A stretch of DNA of 64,000 nucleotides from Fusobacterium naviforme (GTDB taxonomy: Bacteria > Bacillota > Clostridia > Lachnospirales > Lachnospiraceae), in NCBI GenBank assembly GCA_003014445.1, contig PYGH01000001.1, forward strand, positions 496,001 to 560,000. Reading direction: 5' to 3'. Under the pieces are notes generated by a model. That model saw only the letters and a program-made list of their open reading frames with translations, was not told where the DNA came from and ran no database searches. Below, one piece after another: positions 17,787 to 26,676 of this stretch; the stretch's first letter is position 1, and the number at the start of each line of letters is the position of its first letter. The translations under genes and the position numbers were made by a program.

Positions 17787-18359
17787 ATGGAGTGCATTAG
17801 TGTTCAGAGAAGAGATGTAGCTGTGAAGCCGAAGAAGCTGAGACGGACCGGAGTGATACCCGCTGTCGTGTTCGGAAAGGCAGTTCCGGAATCCATTTCT
17901 ATCCAACTGGACGAGAAGACCGCGCGCCGGCTGATTCGTACCAAGCGGGAGGGCAGCAAGCTTGAGCTGGACATCGAGGGAGAGCGTATCCCGGTGCAGA
18001 TCAAGGAGAAGAGACTGAACCTCCTGAATCATGAGATAGAGCATATGAGCTTTCAGACACTCACCAGAGGGGAGAAGGTGAACAGTGTGATTCACATCAT
18101 CCTCGCAAACGACGACAAGATCTCCGGCACGCTGGAGCGCATGCTGCTTGAGATCCCCTACGCCTCTCTTCCGCGGGATATGATTGACACCATCACCGTG
18201 GATCTGGACGGCATAAAGGCCGGGACCATTATTACCGTGCAGGATATCCCGGAGCTGATGAGTGACAAGATCGAGCTGAAGGTGGATCCGGAGAGCATTG
18301 TGCTGCGTATCAGCGAGAGAAAACAGCAGAAGGCTCAGCAGGAGGAAGCTGAGGAATGA
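17787..18359 (+). CDS. rplY: 50S ribosomal protein L25 / general stress protein Ctc
   Basis: 190 residues, the long (CTC) form: an N-terminal 5S-rRNA-binding L25 domain (about 1-90; KLRRTGVIPAVVFGKA, SFQTLTRGEKVN follows) and a C-terminal beta domain (about 95-185) ending in a charged tail. It binds 5S rRNA in the large subunit; in Bacillus the homologue is stress-induced. ATG follows AAGGAGGAAA. It overlaps the next gene by four bases. Confidence 0.92.
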   Translation: MECISVQRRDVAVKPKKLRRTGVIPAVVFGKAVPESISIQLDEKTARRLIRTKREGSKLELDIEGERIPVQIKEKRLNLLNHEIEHMSFQTLTRGEKVNSVIHIILANDDKISGTLERMLLEIPYASLPRDMIDTITVDLDGIKAGTIITVQDIPELMSDKIELKVDPESIVLRISERKQQKAQQEEAEE

Positions 18360-19150
18360 GAGATGTGATCGGGCAGAAGGTCAGGCACAAGAGATTTGGC
18401 AGAGGTACAGTGACGGACTTATCCCGGGACAGAATTGTCGTTGCATTTGAGGAGGAGCGGAAGAAGTTCGTCTATCCGGACGCCTTCTACAGATATCTTC
18501 TCTTTGAAAACCACAGCATGCAGAGTGAGATTGATGTTGTAAACCGCGCGCATCTGCGTGAGGAGGAGAAGAGACGGGAGAAGCAGCGGGAGAAGGAGCA
18601 GCACCATGTGCGGCTGCTCGCCATGAAGATCGGCAGGAAGTCACAGGCCATTTTTAACTGTACCCGGGAAGAGGCAGAGGAAATATTTCGCTCCGGTGCT
18701 GCAGAGACGGGAATTTATCTGAATGGCAAGCTGAAGGGAAAACCCAGAATTCCCTCGACGCTCCAGCCAAATTCGGTCCTGATTTTTACGGAAAAGGATG
18801 CGAAGAGCGGTGAGAGAAGGGTGCATGGCGTCGCCATGGCGGATGCGTATTTCTGGGGCGGAGACTGTGAGGATGGGCGTATTCCCCTGCACGAGAGCCA
18901 TGCAGTACTGCTGCCGGAGAGCACGGCACCCCTGCTTCGGGACTTTGAGGAGTTCTCAGAGTTCTGTGGGCGCTGGGGGCGCATTCCTTTTAAGACCTGT
19001 TCCCCCGATGCGGTGAGGGAGCTTCTGCTGGAGCTCTGTGAGCGGCTCGCCGGGAGCAGAAAGGAGGCGGAGATCAAAGAGCTCTGCCGCTACTTCCTGC
19101 GTATTAACCGCTATCCGGAGCCTGTGGCGGAGAAAGAGGAGACGGTGTAG
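18356..19150 (+). CDS. Unknown protein with N-terminal Tudor/SH3-like module
   Basis: 264 residues; function not recognised. Residues 1-50 (IGQKVRHKRFGRGTV, then a VVAFEEERKKFVYPDAF-type strand) match the small beta-barrel found at the C-terminus of PcrA/UvrD helicases and related nucleic-acid or polymerase-binding modules. A highly charged helix follows (LREEEKRREKQREKEQ, 62-80), then an alpha/beta region with KGKPRIPSTLQPNSVLIFTE and YFWGGDC. No enzyme motif is clear. ATGA coupling to rplY and a strong terminator make it a two-gene operon, so a translation- or RNA-linked job is possible but only inferred. Confidence 0.75.
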   Translation: MRDVIGQKVRHKRFGRGTVTDLSRDRIVVAFEEERKKFVYPDAFYRYLLFENHSMQSEIDVVNRAHLREEEKRREKQREKEQHHVRLLAMKIGRKSQAIFNCTREEAEEIFRSGAAETGIYLNGKLKGKPRIPSTLQPNSVLIFTEKDAKSGERRVHGVAMADAYFWGGDCEDGRIPLHESHAVLLPESTAPLLRDFEEFSEFCGRWGRIPFKTCSPDAVRELLLELCERLAGSRKEAEIKELCRYFLRINRYPEPVAEKEETV

Positions 19151-19173
19151 AACCGTGAGAAGATGATATCTGT

Positions 19174-19212
19174 GCAATCGGGTGAGGAGGCGCTCCCACC
19201 CGATTGCTTTTT
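19174..19212 (+). terminator. Intrinsic terminator of the rplY operon
   Basis: GCAATCGGGTG (19174-19184) pairs perfectly with CACCCGATTGC (19197-19207) and is followed by TTTTT. Confidence 0.95.
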
Positions 19213-19313
19213 GTCATATAATTCTGTCAGGCTCTCCTTCAGGCTACTCTTTGTGCTTCCAAAAATCACAGATTTGTGGTAAACCGGAGCAGTGAGGACG
19301 GAAGGAGAGCACA

Positions 19314-19973
19314 GTGAAGCGCTATATATCGGATCTGCACTTTTTTCATGAGGCACTGAATCAAAATATGGATTGCCGCGGCTTTGCAGGTGTGGAGGAG
19401 ATGACCCGCCACATGCTGGAGCGCTGGAACAGCCGGGTACAGAAGCGGGACGAGGTCTATATACTCGGCGATCTGGCACTCGGGAAGGGGGAGCCGGTAA
19501 ACGAGCTCTTAAGAGCTCTGAATGGAAGGCTCTATATGATAGAGGGCAATCACGACTATTTTCTCAGGGATAAGAAGACGGATCTTTCACGCTTTCAGTG
19601 GGTGAAGAGCTATGCGGAGATCCACGATAACCAGCGGAAGGTTATACTCTCACACTATCCGGTCTTTTGCTACAACGGGCAGAATCGTCTGACTGCGTCG
19701 GGAAATGCGAGAAGCTATATGCTCTATGGCCATGTGCACAATACTTTGGATGAACTGCTGGTGAACCGCTTCATCCGCATGACACGGGAGACACGGCGGA
19801 GCGTCAGAAACCGGGAGAGCGGCGAGATAGAGGAGAGAAGCATTCCCTGTAATATGATCAACTGCTTCTGTATGTTCTCGAACTATGTGCCGCTCACACT
19901 GGATGAATGGATTGTTCTTGATGCCAAACGGCGCGCAGAGCTGGAGTTGAAGGATGTCGCGCAGAGTTTCTGA
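19314..19973 (+). CDS. Calcineurin-like metallophosphoesterase
   Basis: 219 residues from GTG 19314 (AAGGAGAG upstream). Metal-binding motifs in order: SDLHFFHE, LGDLALG, EGNHDYF, LSHYPVF and GHVHNT. This is the short cytosolic phosphoesterase type often found near phage-like or housekeeping genes; the substrate is unknown. It stands alone between two terminators or promoters. Confidence 0.9.
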   Translation: MKRYISDLHFFHEALNQNMDCRGFAGVEEMTRHMLERWNSRVQKRDEVYILGDLALGKGEPVNELLRALNGRLYMIEGNHDYFLRDKKTDLSRFQWVKSYAEIHDNQRKVILSHYPVFCYNGQNRLTASGNARSYMLYGHVHNTLDELLVNRFIRMTRETRRSVRNRESGEIEERSIPCNMINCFCMFSNYVPLTLDEWIVLDAKRRAELELKDVAQSF

Positions 19974-20054
19974 CAGCTGCCGGAAGTGGACGGCAGATGC
20001 AGCCTTTTGAGCATTGGCGTTGACAGTAAAAATGAACGGATGGAGGGAAAGCAT

Positions 20055-21059
20055 ATGAAATTGATCAGGACAGAAGAGGCGGTGGGGCATGTTCTCTGCC
20101 ATGATATGACACAAATTATTCCGGGAGAGTACAAGGGAGCCCGTTTTCGGAAGGGGCATATTGTCACAGCGGAGGATATCCCGGTGCTGCTCTCTATGGG
20201 AAAGGAGCATCTCTATGTCTGGGAGCTCACGGAGGGAAAGCTTCACGAAAATGAAGCGGCAGTGCGCCTCGCGGAGCTCTGCGGCAGTGAGGGGATGAAG
20301 CTCAGCGAGGCGAAGGAGGGCAAGATTGAGCTCAGCGCTGCGATTGACGGCTGTTTTCTGCTGGACAGTGAGCGCCTGCTCCGTGTGAATATGGTGGATG
20401 AGGTCATGATTGCGACGCGGAGAGGCGGCACGGCGGTGAAGGCGGGCGATAAGCTTGCCGGAACCCGGGTGATTCCGCTGATTATAGACGAGCGGCGTCT
20501 TCAGGAAGCGGAGGAGGCGGCAGGAAAGGCGCCGCTGATGCGTGTGCTGCCCTATAAATTAAAGACAGCAGCGATCGTGACAACAGGGAGCGAGGTGAAA
20601 AAAGGTCTTATTCAGGATCGATTTACACCGGTGGTGAAGGAGAAGCTCGCATCTTTTGGGATAGAGACCATAGCCGGAGAGCTGCCGGGAGACGATACGG
20701 AGGAGGTCACTGCGTCCATTCAGAGAATGAAGGACAGCGGGGCGGATATTATTCTCTGCACAGGCGGCATGAGTGTGGATCCGGACGACAATACGCCGGG
20801 CGCAATCCGGAAAAGCGGTGCGCGCGTGGTCTCCTATGGCACGCCGGTGCTTCCGGGGGCGATGTTCCTGATGGGTTACTATCCGGACGGGCGTCCGGTG
20901 CTCGGGCTTCCGGGCTGCGTGATGTTTGCGATGGAGACTGTGTTTGACCTGCTGCTTCCGCGGATTGCCGCAGGTGTGGAGCTCACGAAGCGGGATATCG
21001 CACTGCTCGGTGAGGAGGGACTGCTCCAGGCGAGGGGCCGAGCCGCGAGCAAGTTTTGA
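20055..21059 (+). CDS. MoeA/MogA-like molybdopterin-binding domain protein
   Basis: 334 residues from ATG 20055 (TGGAGGGA upstream). The C-terminal half carries the MoCF-biosynthesis fold: AAIVTTGSEVKKGLIQD, then ILCTGGMSVDPDDNTPGAIR and VLGLPGCVMF, matching the molybdopterin-binding loops. The N-terminal part (IRTEEAVGHVLCHDMTQIIPGEYKGARFRKGHIV) is the MoeA-like arm. In clostridia this single-gene type accompanies molybdenum hydroxylases and may insert molybdate or modify the cofactor. No other molybdenum genes are in the window. A longer frame to 19986 lacks a ribosome binding site. Confidence 0.85.
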   Translation: MKLIRTEEAVGHVLCHDMTQIIPGEYKGARFRKGHIVTAEDIPVLLSMGKEHLYVWELTEGKLHENEAAVRLAELCGSEGMKLSEAKEGKIELSAAIDGCFLLDSERLLRVNMVDEVMIATRRGGTAVKAGDKLAGTRVIPLIIDERRLQEAEEAAGKAPLMRVLPYKLKTAAIVTTGSEVKKGLIQDRFTPVVKEKLASFGIETIAGELPGDDTEEVTASIQRMKDSGADIILCTGGMSVDPDDNTPGAIRKSGARVVSYGTPVLPGAMFLMGYYPDGRPVLGLPGCVMFAMETVFDLLLPRIAAGVELTKRDIALLGEEGLLQARGRAASKF

Positions 21060-21082
21060 CACCTCAACCAAAATTGAAAAAG

Positions 21083-21142
21083 AGGCATCATCTGAAGCGT
21101 GAACTCCTGAGCAGAAGCGCTTGCGACAGATGATGCCTTTTC
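21083..21142 (+). terminator. Intrinsic terminator
   Basis: AGGCATCATCTG (21083-21094) pairs with CAGATGATGCCT (21127-21138), followed by TTTT; the A-run before the stem gives weaker function in the other direction for degV. Confidence 0.88.
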
Positions 21143-21251
21143 GTTTTTTGATATGAGGTTTATGAATCAAGACGGAAGAATATTCCTGCGCTGCAGCTGC
21201 GACAAAAGAGGCGGGCGATATTTGTTTTCGCGACGATCCTCCGGCGTGTGC

Positions 21252-22091
21252 TTACTCCTCGCAGCGGTAGCTCACGATCAGTCCGTTTTTCTCCGCGTAG
21301 AAGCTGTCCAGACCACCTGTCGGGAAGACATCCACCGGAATGCTGCCGAAGCGATTGAGAATCTGCTGCTTCAGCGCACTGGCCATATTGGGGTTCAGAC
21401 AGTGGGAGATGATAACCTCCTTCACCTGTCCGCTCTGTTCTTCAATATCCTGGAGAATTGCATTCAGTACGCGGCGGCTTCCACGAAGCTTGGATTTGAT
21501 ATGGATTTTTCCGTCGACTGCAATTCCGACACCCCAGAAGCCGAGGGTATTCGCTACAAAACCGGTCAGGCGGCTCATGCGTCCGTTCTTTACAAGATTG
21601 TCAAAGGAGGACAGGGTGAAGATGATGTGAATTTTCTGTACCAGCTGATTCAAAGCCTCTACGATACCTGAGAATTCCATTCCTGCCTCTATCATCTGCG
21701 TCGCAGCGCGGATCAGCAGCATCATGGATGGTCCCGCCTGTTTTGAATCAATGATGGCGATGTGCTTTCCAGGCTCTTCCTCAAGTACCATGCTGCGCGC
21801 AGTGCAGGCGCTGGCATAACTGCCGGAGAGTCCGGAGGAAATGGTAAAGGCAAGGGTGTCGCCGGGGAGGCTGAAGAACTCATGCCACGCCGCGGGGGAG
21901 GGACAGGCGGTCTTACACACCCGGCTGTGTTCCATGACGGAGATCATCTCCTCGATATTGATGCTTCTGTCATCAACAAACTCGCGTGCGTCCGTATGAA
22001 GAAAGAAGGGTACGCTGTCGTAGCGAATGTCCGGACTGCTGTGCGAAAAGTTGATATCGTCACAGCTTGAATCCGTAACAATATTCCACAT
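21252..22091 (-). CDS. DegV family fatty-acid-binding protein (FakB-like)
   Basis: 279 residues with the DegV fold: N-terminal VTDSSCD, the Ser-rich ligand loop TISSGLSGSYASA (about 83-95) and a C-terminal GGLDSFYAEKNGLIVSY. Members hold one fatty acid and present it to FakA kinase. No fakA is nearby, so partner is unknown. Length matches the family. The start is an ATG after GGAGAAAG on the minus strand. Confidence 0.93.
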   Translation of the reverse strand: MWNIVTDSSCDDINFSHSSPDIRYDSVPFFLHTDAREFVDDRSINIEEMISVMEHSRVCKTACPSPAAWHEFFSLPGDTLAFTISSGLSGSYASACTARSMVLEEEPGKHIAIIDSKQAGPSMMLLIRAATQMIEAGMEFSGIVEALNQLVQKIHIIFTLSSFDNLVKNGRMSRLTGFVANTLGFWGVGIAVDGKIHIKSKLRGSRRVLNAILQDIEEQSGQVKEVIISHCLNPNMASALKQQILNRFGSIPVDVFPTGGLDSFYAEKNGLIVSYRCEE

Positions 22092-22230
22092 AGGGCTTTC
22101 TCCTTCCAGCTTATAATCTTTCTTATTATACTACGCCGCTGGCATTTCTCAAACCGCTTTTGCAGCAAAGCGAGACTTTCGGCGTTTTAGGCTTGCTTTG
22201 CGGGGCCTGACGGCGGTATGCAGGCTGGTC

Positions 22231-22259
22231 TTGAGCCCTTAAACAGAATATGATATAAA
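22231..22259 (+). promoter_or_regulatory. Promoter of the flavoprotein/MATE pair
   Basis: TTGAGC (22231-22236), 17-base spacer, TATAAA (22254-22259). Confidence 0.75.
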
Positions 22260-22289
22260 GTAACGAGACTGCTACGGAGGTAAAAAGAA

Positions 22290-23666
22290 ATGTATGATGT
22301 GATTATTATCGGCGCGGGGCCGGGAGGAATATTCTCTGCCTATGAGCTCTCAGAGCAGCGTCCTGATTTGAAAATTGCGGTATTTGATGCCGGACATTCG
22401 CTGGAGAAGCGGCACTGTCCCATTGACGGTGTGCGCGTGAAATCCTGTATCGGATGCAAGCCCTGCTCTATTATGAACGGATTTGGCGGTGCAGGTGCTT
22501 TTTCCGACGGAAAATATAATATTACAAACGATTTTGGTGGTACGCTCTACGAGTATATCGGCAGGGAGAAGGCTCTGGAGCTTATGCGCTATGTCGATGA
22601 AATCAATGTGCGCTATGGCGGCGAGGGAACAAAGATGTATTCTACTGCGGGCACAGCGCTGAAGACACTCTGCATGCAGAACAGCCTTCAGCTGCTCGAG
22701 GCGTCGGTGCGCCATCTCGGGACAGACATCAACTATATCGTGCTGCAGAACCTTTACGATGCGCTGAAGGAGAAGGTGGACTTCTTCTTTGATACAAAGG
22801 TGGAGCGGCTTGAGAAGCTTGCGCACGGCTATCGCGCGGAATACGCAGACGGCGCTGCAGAGGGAAGAGAGTGCATTATCTCTGTCGGCCGGAGCGGAAG
22901 CAAGTGGATGGAGAGTGTCTGCGAGGCTCTTGATATTGCCACAAAGTCGAATCGTGTGGATCTCGGCGTCCGTGTGGAGCTTCCTGCGGCTATCTTTGCT
23001 CATATCACGGATGAGCTCTATGAAAGCAAGATTGTATACAGAACGAAGAAGTTCGAGGATAATGTGCGCACCTTCTGCATGAATCCGCGCGGGATTGTGG
23101 TAAATGAGAATACCAATGGCATTATCACGGTGAATGGGCACAGTTTTGAGGACGAGGCAAAGAAGACGGACAACACAAACTTTGCGCTGCTTGTCGCAAA
23201 ACATTTCTCTGAGCCCTTTAAGGATTCCAATGGCTACGGTGAGAGCATAGCCCGTCTCTCCAATATGCTGGGCGGCGGTGTAATTGTGCAGCGCTTTGGG
23301 GATCTGGAGCGCGGCAGGAGAAGCACAAAGAAGCGCATCGAGGAGAGCACGGTGCATCCGACGCTCGCAGCGACGCCGGGAGATCTCTCACTGGTACTGC
23401 CGAAGCGCATTTTGGACGGCATCATTGAGATGCTCTACGCGCTGGATAAAATTGCGCCTGGCACGGCAAATGACGATACTCTCCTCTACGGCGTGGAAGT
23501 GAAGTTCTATAATATGGAGGTCGCTCTGGATGAGAAGCTTGAGACCCGACATCCGGGACTCTTTGTCATCGGAGACGGCAGCGGTGTGACACACTCGCTC
23601 TCGCACGCCTCCGCAAGCGGTGTTTTTGTGGCGCGCTGCATCGCAGAGCGCATGGAAAAGAACTGA
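22290..23666 (+). CDS. FAD-dependent oxidoreductase with N-terminal cysteine cluster
   Basis: 458 residues. N-terminal dinucleotide-binding GAGPGG (residues 8-13) and C-terminal LFVIGDGSGVTHSLSHASASG, the FAD-pyrophosphate strand of two-dinucleotide-binding flavoproteins. Between them, C43, C53, C56 and C59 (CPIDG...CIGCKPC) precede NGFGGAGAFSDGKYN, a conserved block of a clostridial family of uncharacterised dehydrogenases. The cysteines might bind metal/Fe-S or form disulfides. RBS ACGGAGG. Substrate unknown. Twenty bases separate it from the MATE gene. Confidence 0.85.
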   Translation: MYDVIIIGAGPGGIFSAYELSEQRPDLKIAVFDAGHSLEKRHCPIDGVRVKSCIGCKPCSIMNGFGGAGAFSDGKYNITNDFGGTLYEYIGREKALELMRYVDEINVRYGGEGTKMYSTAGTALKTLCMQNSLQLLEASVRHLGTDINYIVLQNLYDALKEKVDFFFDTKVERLEKLAHGYRAEYADGAAEGRECIISVGRSGSKWMESVCEALDIATKSNRVDLGVRVELPAAIFAHITDELYESKIVYRTKKFEDNVRTFCMNPRGIVVNENTNGIITVNGHSFEDEAKKTDNTNFALLVAKHFSEPFKDSNGYGESIARLSNMLGGGVIVQRFGDLERGRRSTKKRIEESTVHPTLAATPGDLSLVLPKRILDGIIEMLYALDKIAPGTANDDTLLYGVEVKFYNMEVALDEKLETRHPGLFVIGDGSGVTHSLSHASASGVFVARCIAERMEKN

Positions 23667-23685
23667 ACCGGGGAGAGGCATTGCG

Positions 23686-25053
23686 ATGAAAGCTGAGGTC
23701 AGAGATCTGACACGAGATTCGCTGGGACGTGGAATCTTTTTTTTCAGTCTGCCCCTGATTTTTTCAAATCTGCTTCAGATACTCTTTAATATGTCGGATA
23801 TTGCCGTCATCGGACGCTTTGCGGGCTCCGCTGCACTGGGGGCCGTGGGGTCCACGACAACGCTGGTCACACTGTTTACGACTTTTCTCATCGGAATCGG
23901 GAGCGGCGTGAATGTGGTGACGGCGCGCTACTTTGGTCAGAAGCATCCGGAGGAGCTGGGAGAGAGCGTACACACGGCGCTGCTGCTCTGTCTCGGCATC
24001 GGCTTATTTGCGGCAGCGGCAGGGGAACTTGGTACAGTCGCGATCTTAAAGCTTCTGAATACGAAGGAGGAGCTGCTTCCGGGAGCAGCGCTCTATTTGC
24101 ACATTTATTTTCTGGGGATGCCGGCGCTTGCCCTGTATAATTTCGGAAATGCAGTCTTCAGTGCGGGAGGTGACACGAGAAAGCCGCTTCTGTATCTCAC
24201 GGCAGCCGGGGTACTGAATGTGCTCCTGAATCTCTTTTTTGTGCTTGTCCTGGGGATGGATGTAGCCGGAGTAGCGATTGCGAGTGTGAGTTCCCAGTAT
24301 CTATCCGCAATCTGCATTCTGCGGGCTCTGGTGAGGACGGAGGGACCTCATGCACTTCGACGGGATAAGCTCCGGCTGAACCGGCGGAAGGCTGTGATGA
24401 TACTGGCAATCAGTGTGCCGGCGGGGCTTCAGAATGCTATCTTTCAGTTTGCCAATCTCTTTGTGCAGTTTGGTATAAACAGCTTCAGCGCCACTGTAGT
24501 TGCGGGCAATGCCGCTGCGCAGAATGCGGACGCACTGGTATACGATGTGATGGCCGCATTTTATACAGCCTGTGGAAGCTATATCGGGCAGAACTATGGC
24601 GCAGGACGTATGGACCGTGTGTGGAAAACCTATCTCATCAGTATGAGCTATGCCTTTCTTGTGGGCATAGGCATTGGTGGGGCGCTGGTGCTCAGCGGAC
24701 GCAGTTTCCTTGCACTTTTTACGAAGGATCCGGCTGTTCTGGAGGAGGGCCTCTATCGCCTCACGATTATGGGCTGCTGCTATGGTTTTTCTTCTCTGAT
24801 GGACACGAGTATCTCTGCATCGCGCGGTCTGGGGCGCGGCGCGGTGCCGACAGTCATTGTGATCTTTGGCTCCTGTGTGTTCCGCGTGGCGTGGATCTTT
24901 ACGGTCTTTGCCCATTTTAAGACTGTGACCTCGCTCTATTTGCTCTATATCTTCTCCTGGGCAATCACAGGAGTGGCAGAGGCAGTATATTTCAGAAGAG
25001 TATTTCAGGGTGTGTGGCATAGCGGGAGGGAAGCCAGAGTTTATAGCTTATAA
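23686..25053 (+). CDS. MATE family efflux transporter
   Basis: 455 residues from ATG 23686 (GGGAGAGG upstream), twelve predicted membrane helices in two six-helix halves, beginning GRGIFFFSLPLIFSNLLQILFN, the classic MATE start, with PAGLQNAIFQFANLFVQFGIN at the start of the second half. It exports cationic drugs or metabolites with a Na+ or H+ gradient. Same strand as the flavoprotein and probably cotranscribed. No strong terminator before the convergent NhaC gene was seen. Confidence 0.93.
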   Translation: MKAEVRDLTRDSLGRGIFFFSLPLIFSNLLQILFNMSDIAVIGRFAGSAALGAVGSTTTLVTLFTTFLIGIGSGVNVVTARYFGQKHPEELGESVHTALLLCLGIGLFAAAAGELGTVAILKLLNTKEELLPGAALYLHIYFLGMPALALYNFGNAVFSAGGDTRKPLLYLTAAGVLNVLLNLFFVLVLGMDVAGVAIASVSSQYLSAICILRALVRTEGPHALRRDKLRLNRRKAVMILAISVPAGLQNAIFQFANLFVQFGINSFSATVVAGNAAAQNADALVYDVMAAFYTACGSYIGQNYGAGRMDRVWKTYLISMSYAFLVGIGIGGALVLSGRSFLALFTKDPAVLEEGLYRLTIMGCCYGFSSLMDTSISASRGLGRGAVPTVIVIFGSCVFRVAWIFTVFAHFKTVTSLYLLYIFSWAITGVAEAVYFRRVFQGVWHSGREARVYSL

Positions 25054-25124
25054 GTCAAATAAGCTGCCTGTGGAAATACTATTCTGAAAAAAGAGGGGAA
25101 TACCGTGGATATTGTCGGAGCCTT

Positions 25125-26435
25125 TCAGGGCTGCTGCAGTCTAGGTTCTTGTTGTCGGATAAAGGAAAAAAGCAGCGAGCAGAGCGGCACCAGATAGAGA
25201 TAGGCCGCAAACAGTATGCTTTCGGAAGGAGCGCCGATGGTGGAGAGAGGAACGCCTCCTGCGATGGACCAGGGAACCAGTCCCGCGATCAGGATGACGC
25301 TGTTCTCCATATCGACTGCGAAGCGCTCACGGGATTCCAGTGTTCCGCAGAGCTGGTCCGTGAGCATGGTGGCGAGCGTCTGATTGCAGGCGATCATTGA
25401 GGTGAATACAGAGCTCAGGAAAACGGCGCAGAAGGGCGTCGTTTTTTTGCTGAGCGCCAGTATGGAGCTGCGGATGCCGGTGAGGAGCTCCGTGCGCTCA
25501 AAGATCCCCGCAAAGGCCGAGGAGATGCAGATAATGACAACAACGCGCAGCATGGAGAGCACACCGCCGCCGTTCATCAGTGCGGCGATCTGTGCATCAC
25601 CCGCGTGAAAGCCGAAGACGGCAGTGTGCAGCAGGCGGGCGGGCGTAAATCCCTGAAAAAGCAGGCAGAGCGGCGCGGCGGATAGAATACTGGCAGTCAT
25701 GGCGAGACACACATTGAGGCGGAGCAGAGAGAGTGCAAGGATGATGGCTGCGGGCAGAAGGAGCAGGAGATGCAGCTGAAATTCCCGTTCAAAGAGCGCA
25801 GTGAGGTCGGTCAATGTGCCTGAAGCGGAAACATTTCTTCCGAGCAACAGATAAAAGCAGCAGCTCAGAAAGAAGGGCAGAAGAGAAGGACGCACAATTT
25901 TTGGAATGATGTCGTAGGGGGAGCAGTCTGTGAGCTCCGAGACTAGCAGCAGACTTGTTGAGACCGGAGAACAGCGATCGCCGAAGAAGACGCCGGAGAG
26001 TACCGCGCCGCCGGTGAGCAGGATGGGGAGCTGGAGCGTATTGCCCATGGCGGCGCAGATCACCCCCATGGTGGCCGCAGTCCCAAAGGAGGTTCCGGTG
26101 AGGAAAGAGACGACGCAGTTCAGGACAAAGCACATCAGGAGAAATACGCCGGGCTTCAGAAAGGGGGAGGCGAGACAGATGATCTCTGCGATGGTTCCCG
26201 AGGCGCGCCAGAGTGCTGTCATGGCGCCGATGAGGAGCATGGCAAGGATAATGTTCCGGATTGTCAGTATGCCGGAGAGCCACATACTCAGCACGGCGCG
26301 GGGACGGTGTCCGGAACGGAGCGCGTAAGCGGAGAAGATACAGAGCCCGCCGAGCAGTGCCAGAATGACGGAAAATTTCAATATAACGCTGAGCAGCAGA
26401 AGCAGGCAGAACAGAGTGAGTGTGATGATCTCCAT
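25125..26435 (-). CDS. NhaC-family Na+/H+ (or amine/carboxylate) antiporter
   Basis: 436 residues, about eleven to twelve membrane helices. Family blocks include NCVVSFLTGTSFGTAATMGVI and GAVLSGVFFGDRCSPVSTS in the first half and SSVFTSMIACNQTLATMLTDQL and LIAGLVPWSIAGGVPLSTIG in the second. NhaC relatives exchange Na+ for protons or drive malate-lactate or tyrosine exchange; the substrate cannot be assigned. Monocistronic, convergent with the MATE gene. Confidence 0.9.
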   Translation of the reverse strand: MEIITLTLFCLLLLLSVILKFSVILALLGGLCIFSAYALRSGHRPRAVLSMWLSGILTIRNIILAMLLIGAMTALWRASGTIAEIICLASPFLKPGVFLLMCFVLNCVVSFLTGTSFGTAATMGVICAAMGNTLQLPILLTGGAVLSGVFFGDRCSPVSTSLLLVSELTDCSPYDIIPKIVRPSLLPFFLSCCFYLLLGRNVSASGTLTDLTALFEREFQLHLLLLLPAAIILALSLLRLNVCLAMTASILSAAPLCLLFQGFTPARLLHTAVFGFHAGDAQIAALMNGGGVLSMLRVVVIICISSAFAGIFERTELLTGIRSSILALSKKTTPFCAVFLSSVFTSMIACNQTLATMLTDQLCGTLESRERFAVDMENSVILIAGLVPWSIAGGVPLSTIGAPSESILFAAYLYLVPLCSLLFSFIRQQEPRLQQP

Positions 26436-26516
26436 AGGAACTCCTGTACAGAAAAAAGTTTGACACGCCGCTTATTATATATGAAAATGATATCAGGGTC
26501 AAAAGCCTGGGCGCGC

Positions 26517-26590
26517 GGCGGGCTTGCCCGCCAGAGAGCCAGAGGCTTTATGGCCCGCCCCGCATGAAGCACGAAGGGACGCGAAGCGTC
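26517..26590. repeat. Two short GC-rich hairpins in the nhaC/folC divergent region
   Basis: GGCGGG-CTTG-CCCGCC at 26517-26532 and GACGC-GAA-GCGTC at 26578-26590, both perfect. They lie between divergent genes in a GC-rich stretch with no convincing promoter. No U-tracts follow, so they are not terminators. Confidence 0.55.
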
Positions 26591-26676
26591 ACGGGAGTGC
26601 GGAATGCTCCGGATATCTTTGCTTAAGTTCGGCATGAGGAAAATGTAAGAAAACGAAGGGATGGGCAGATTGACTT

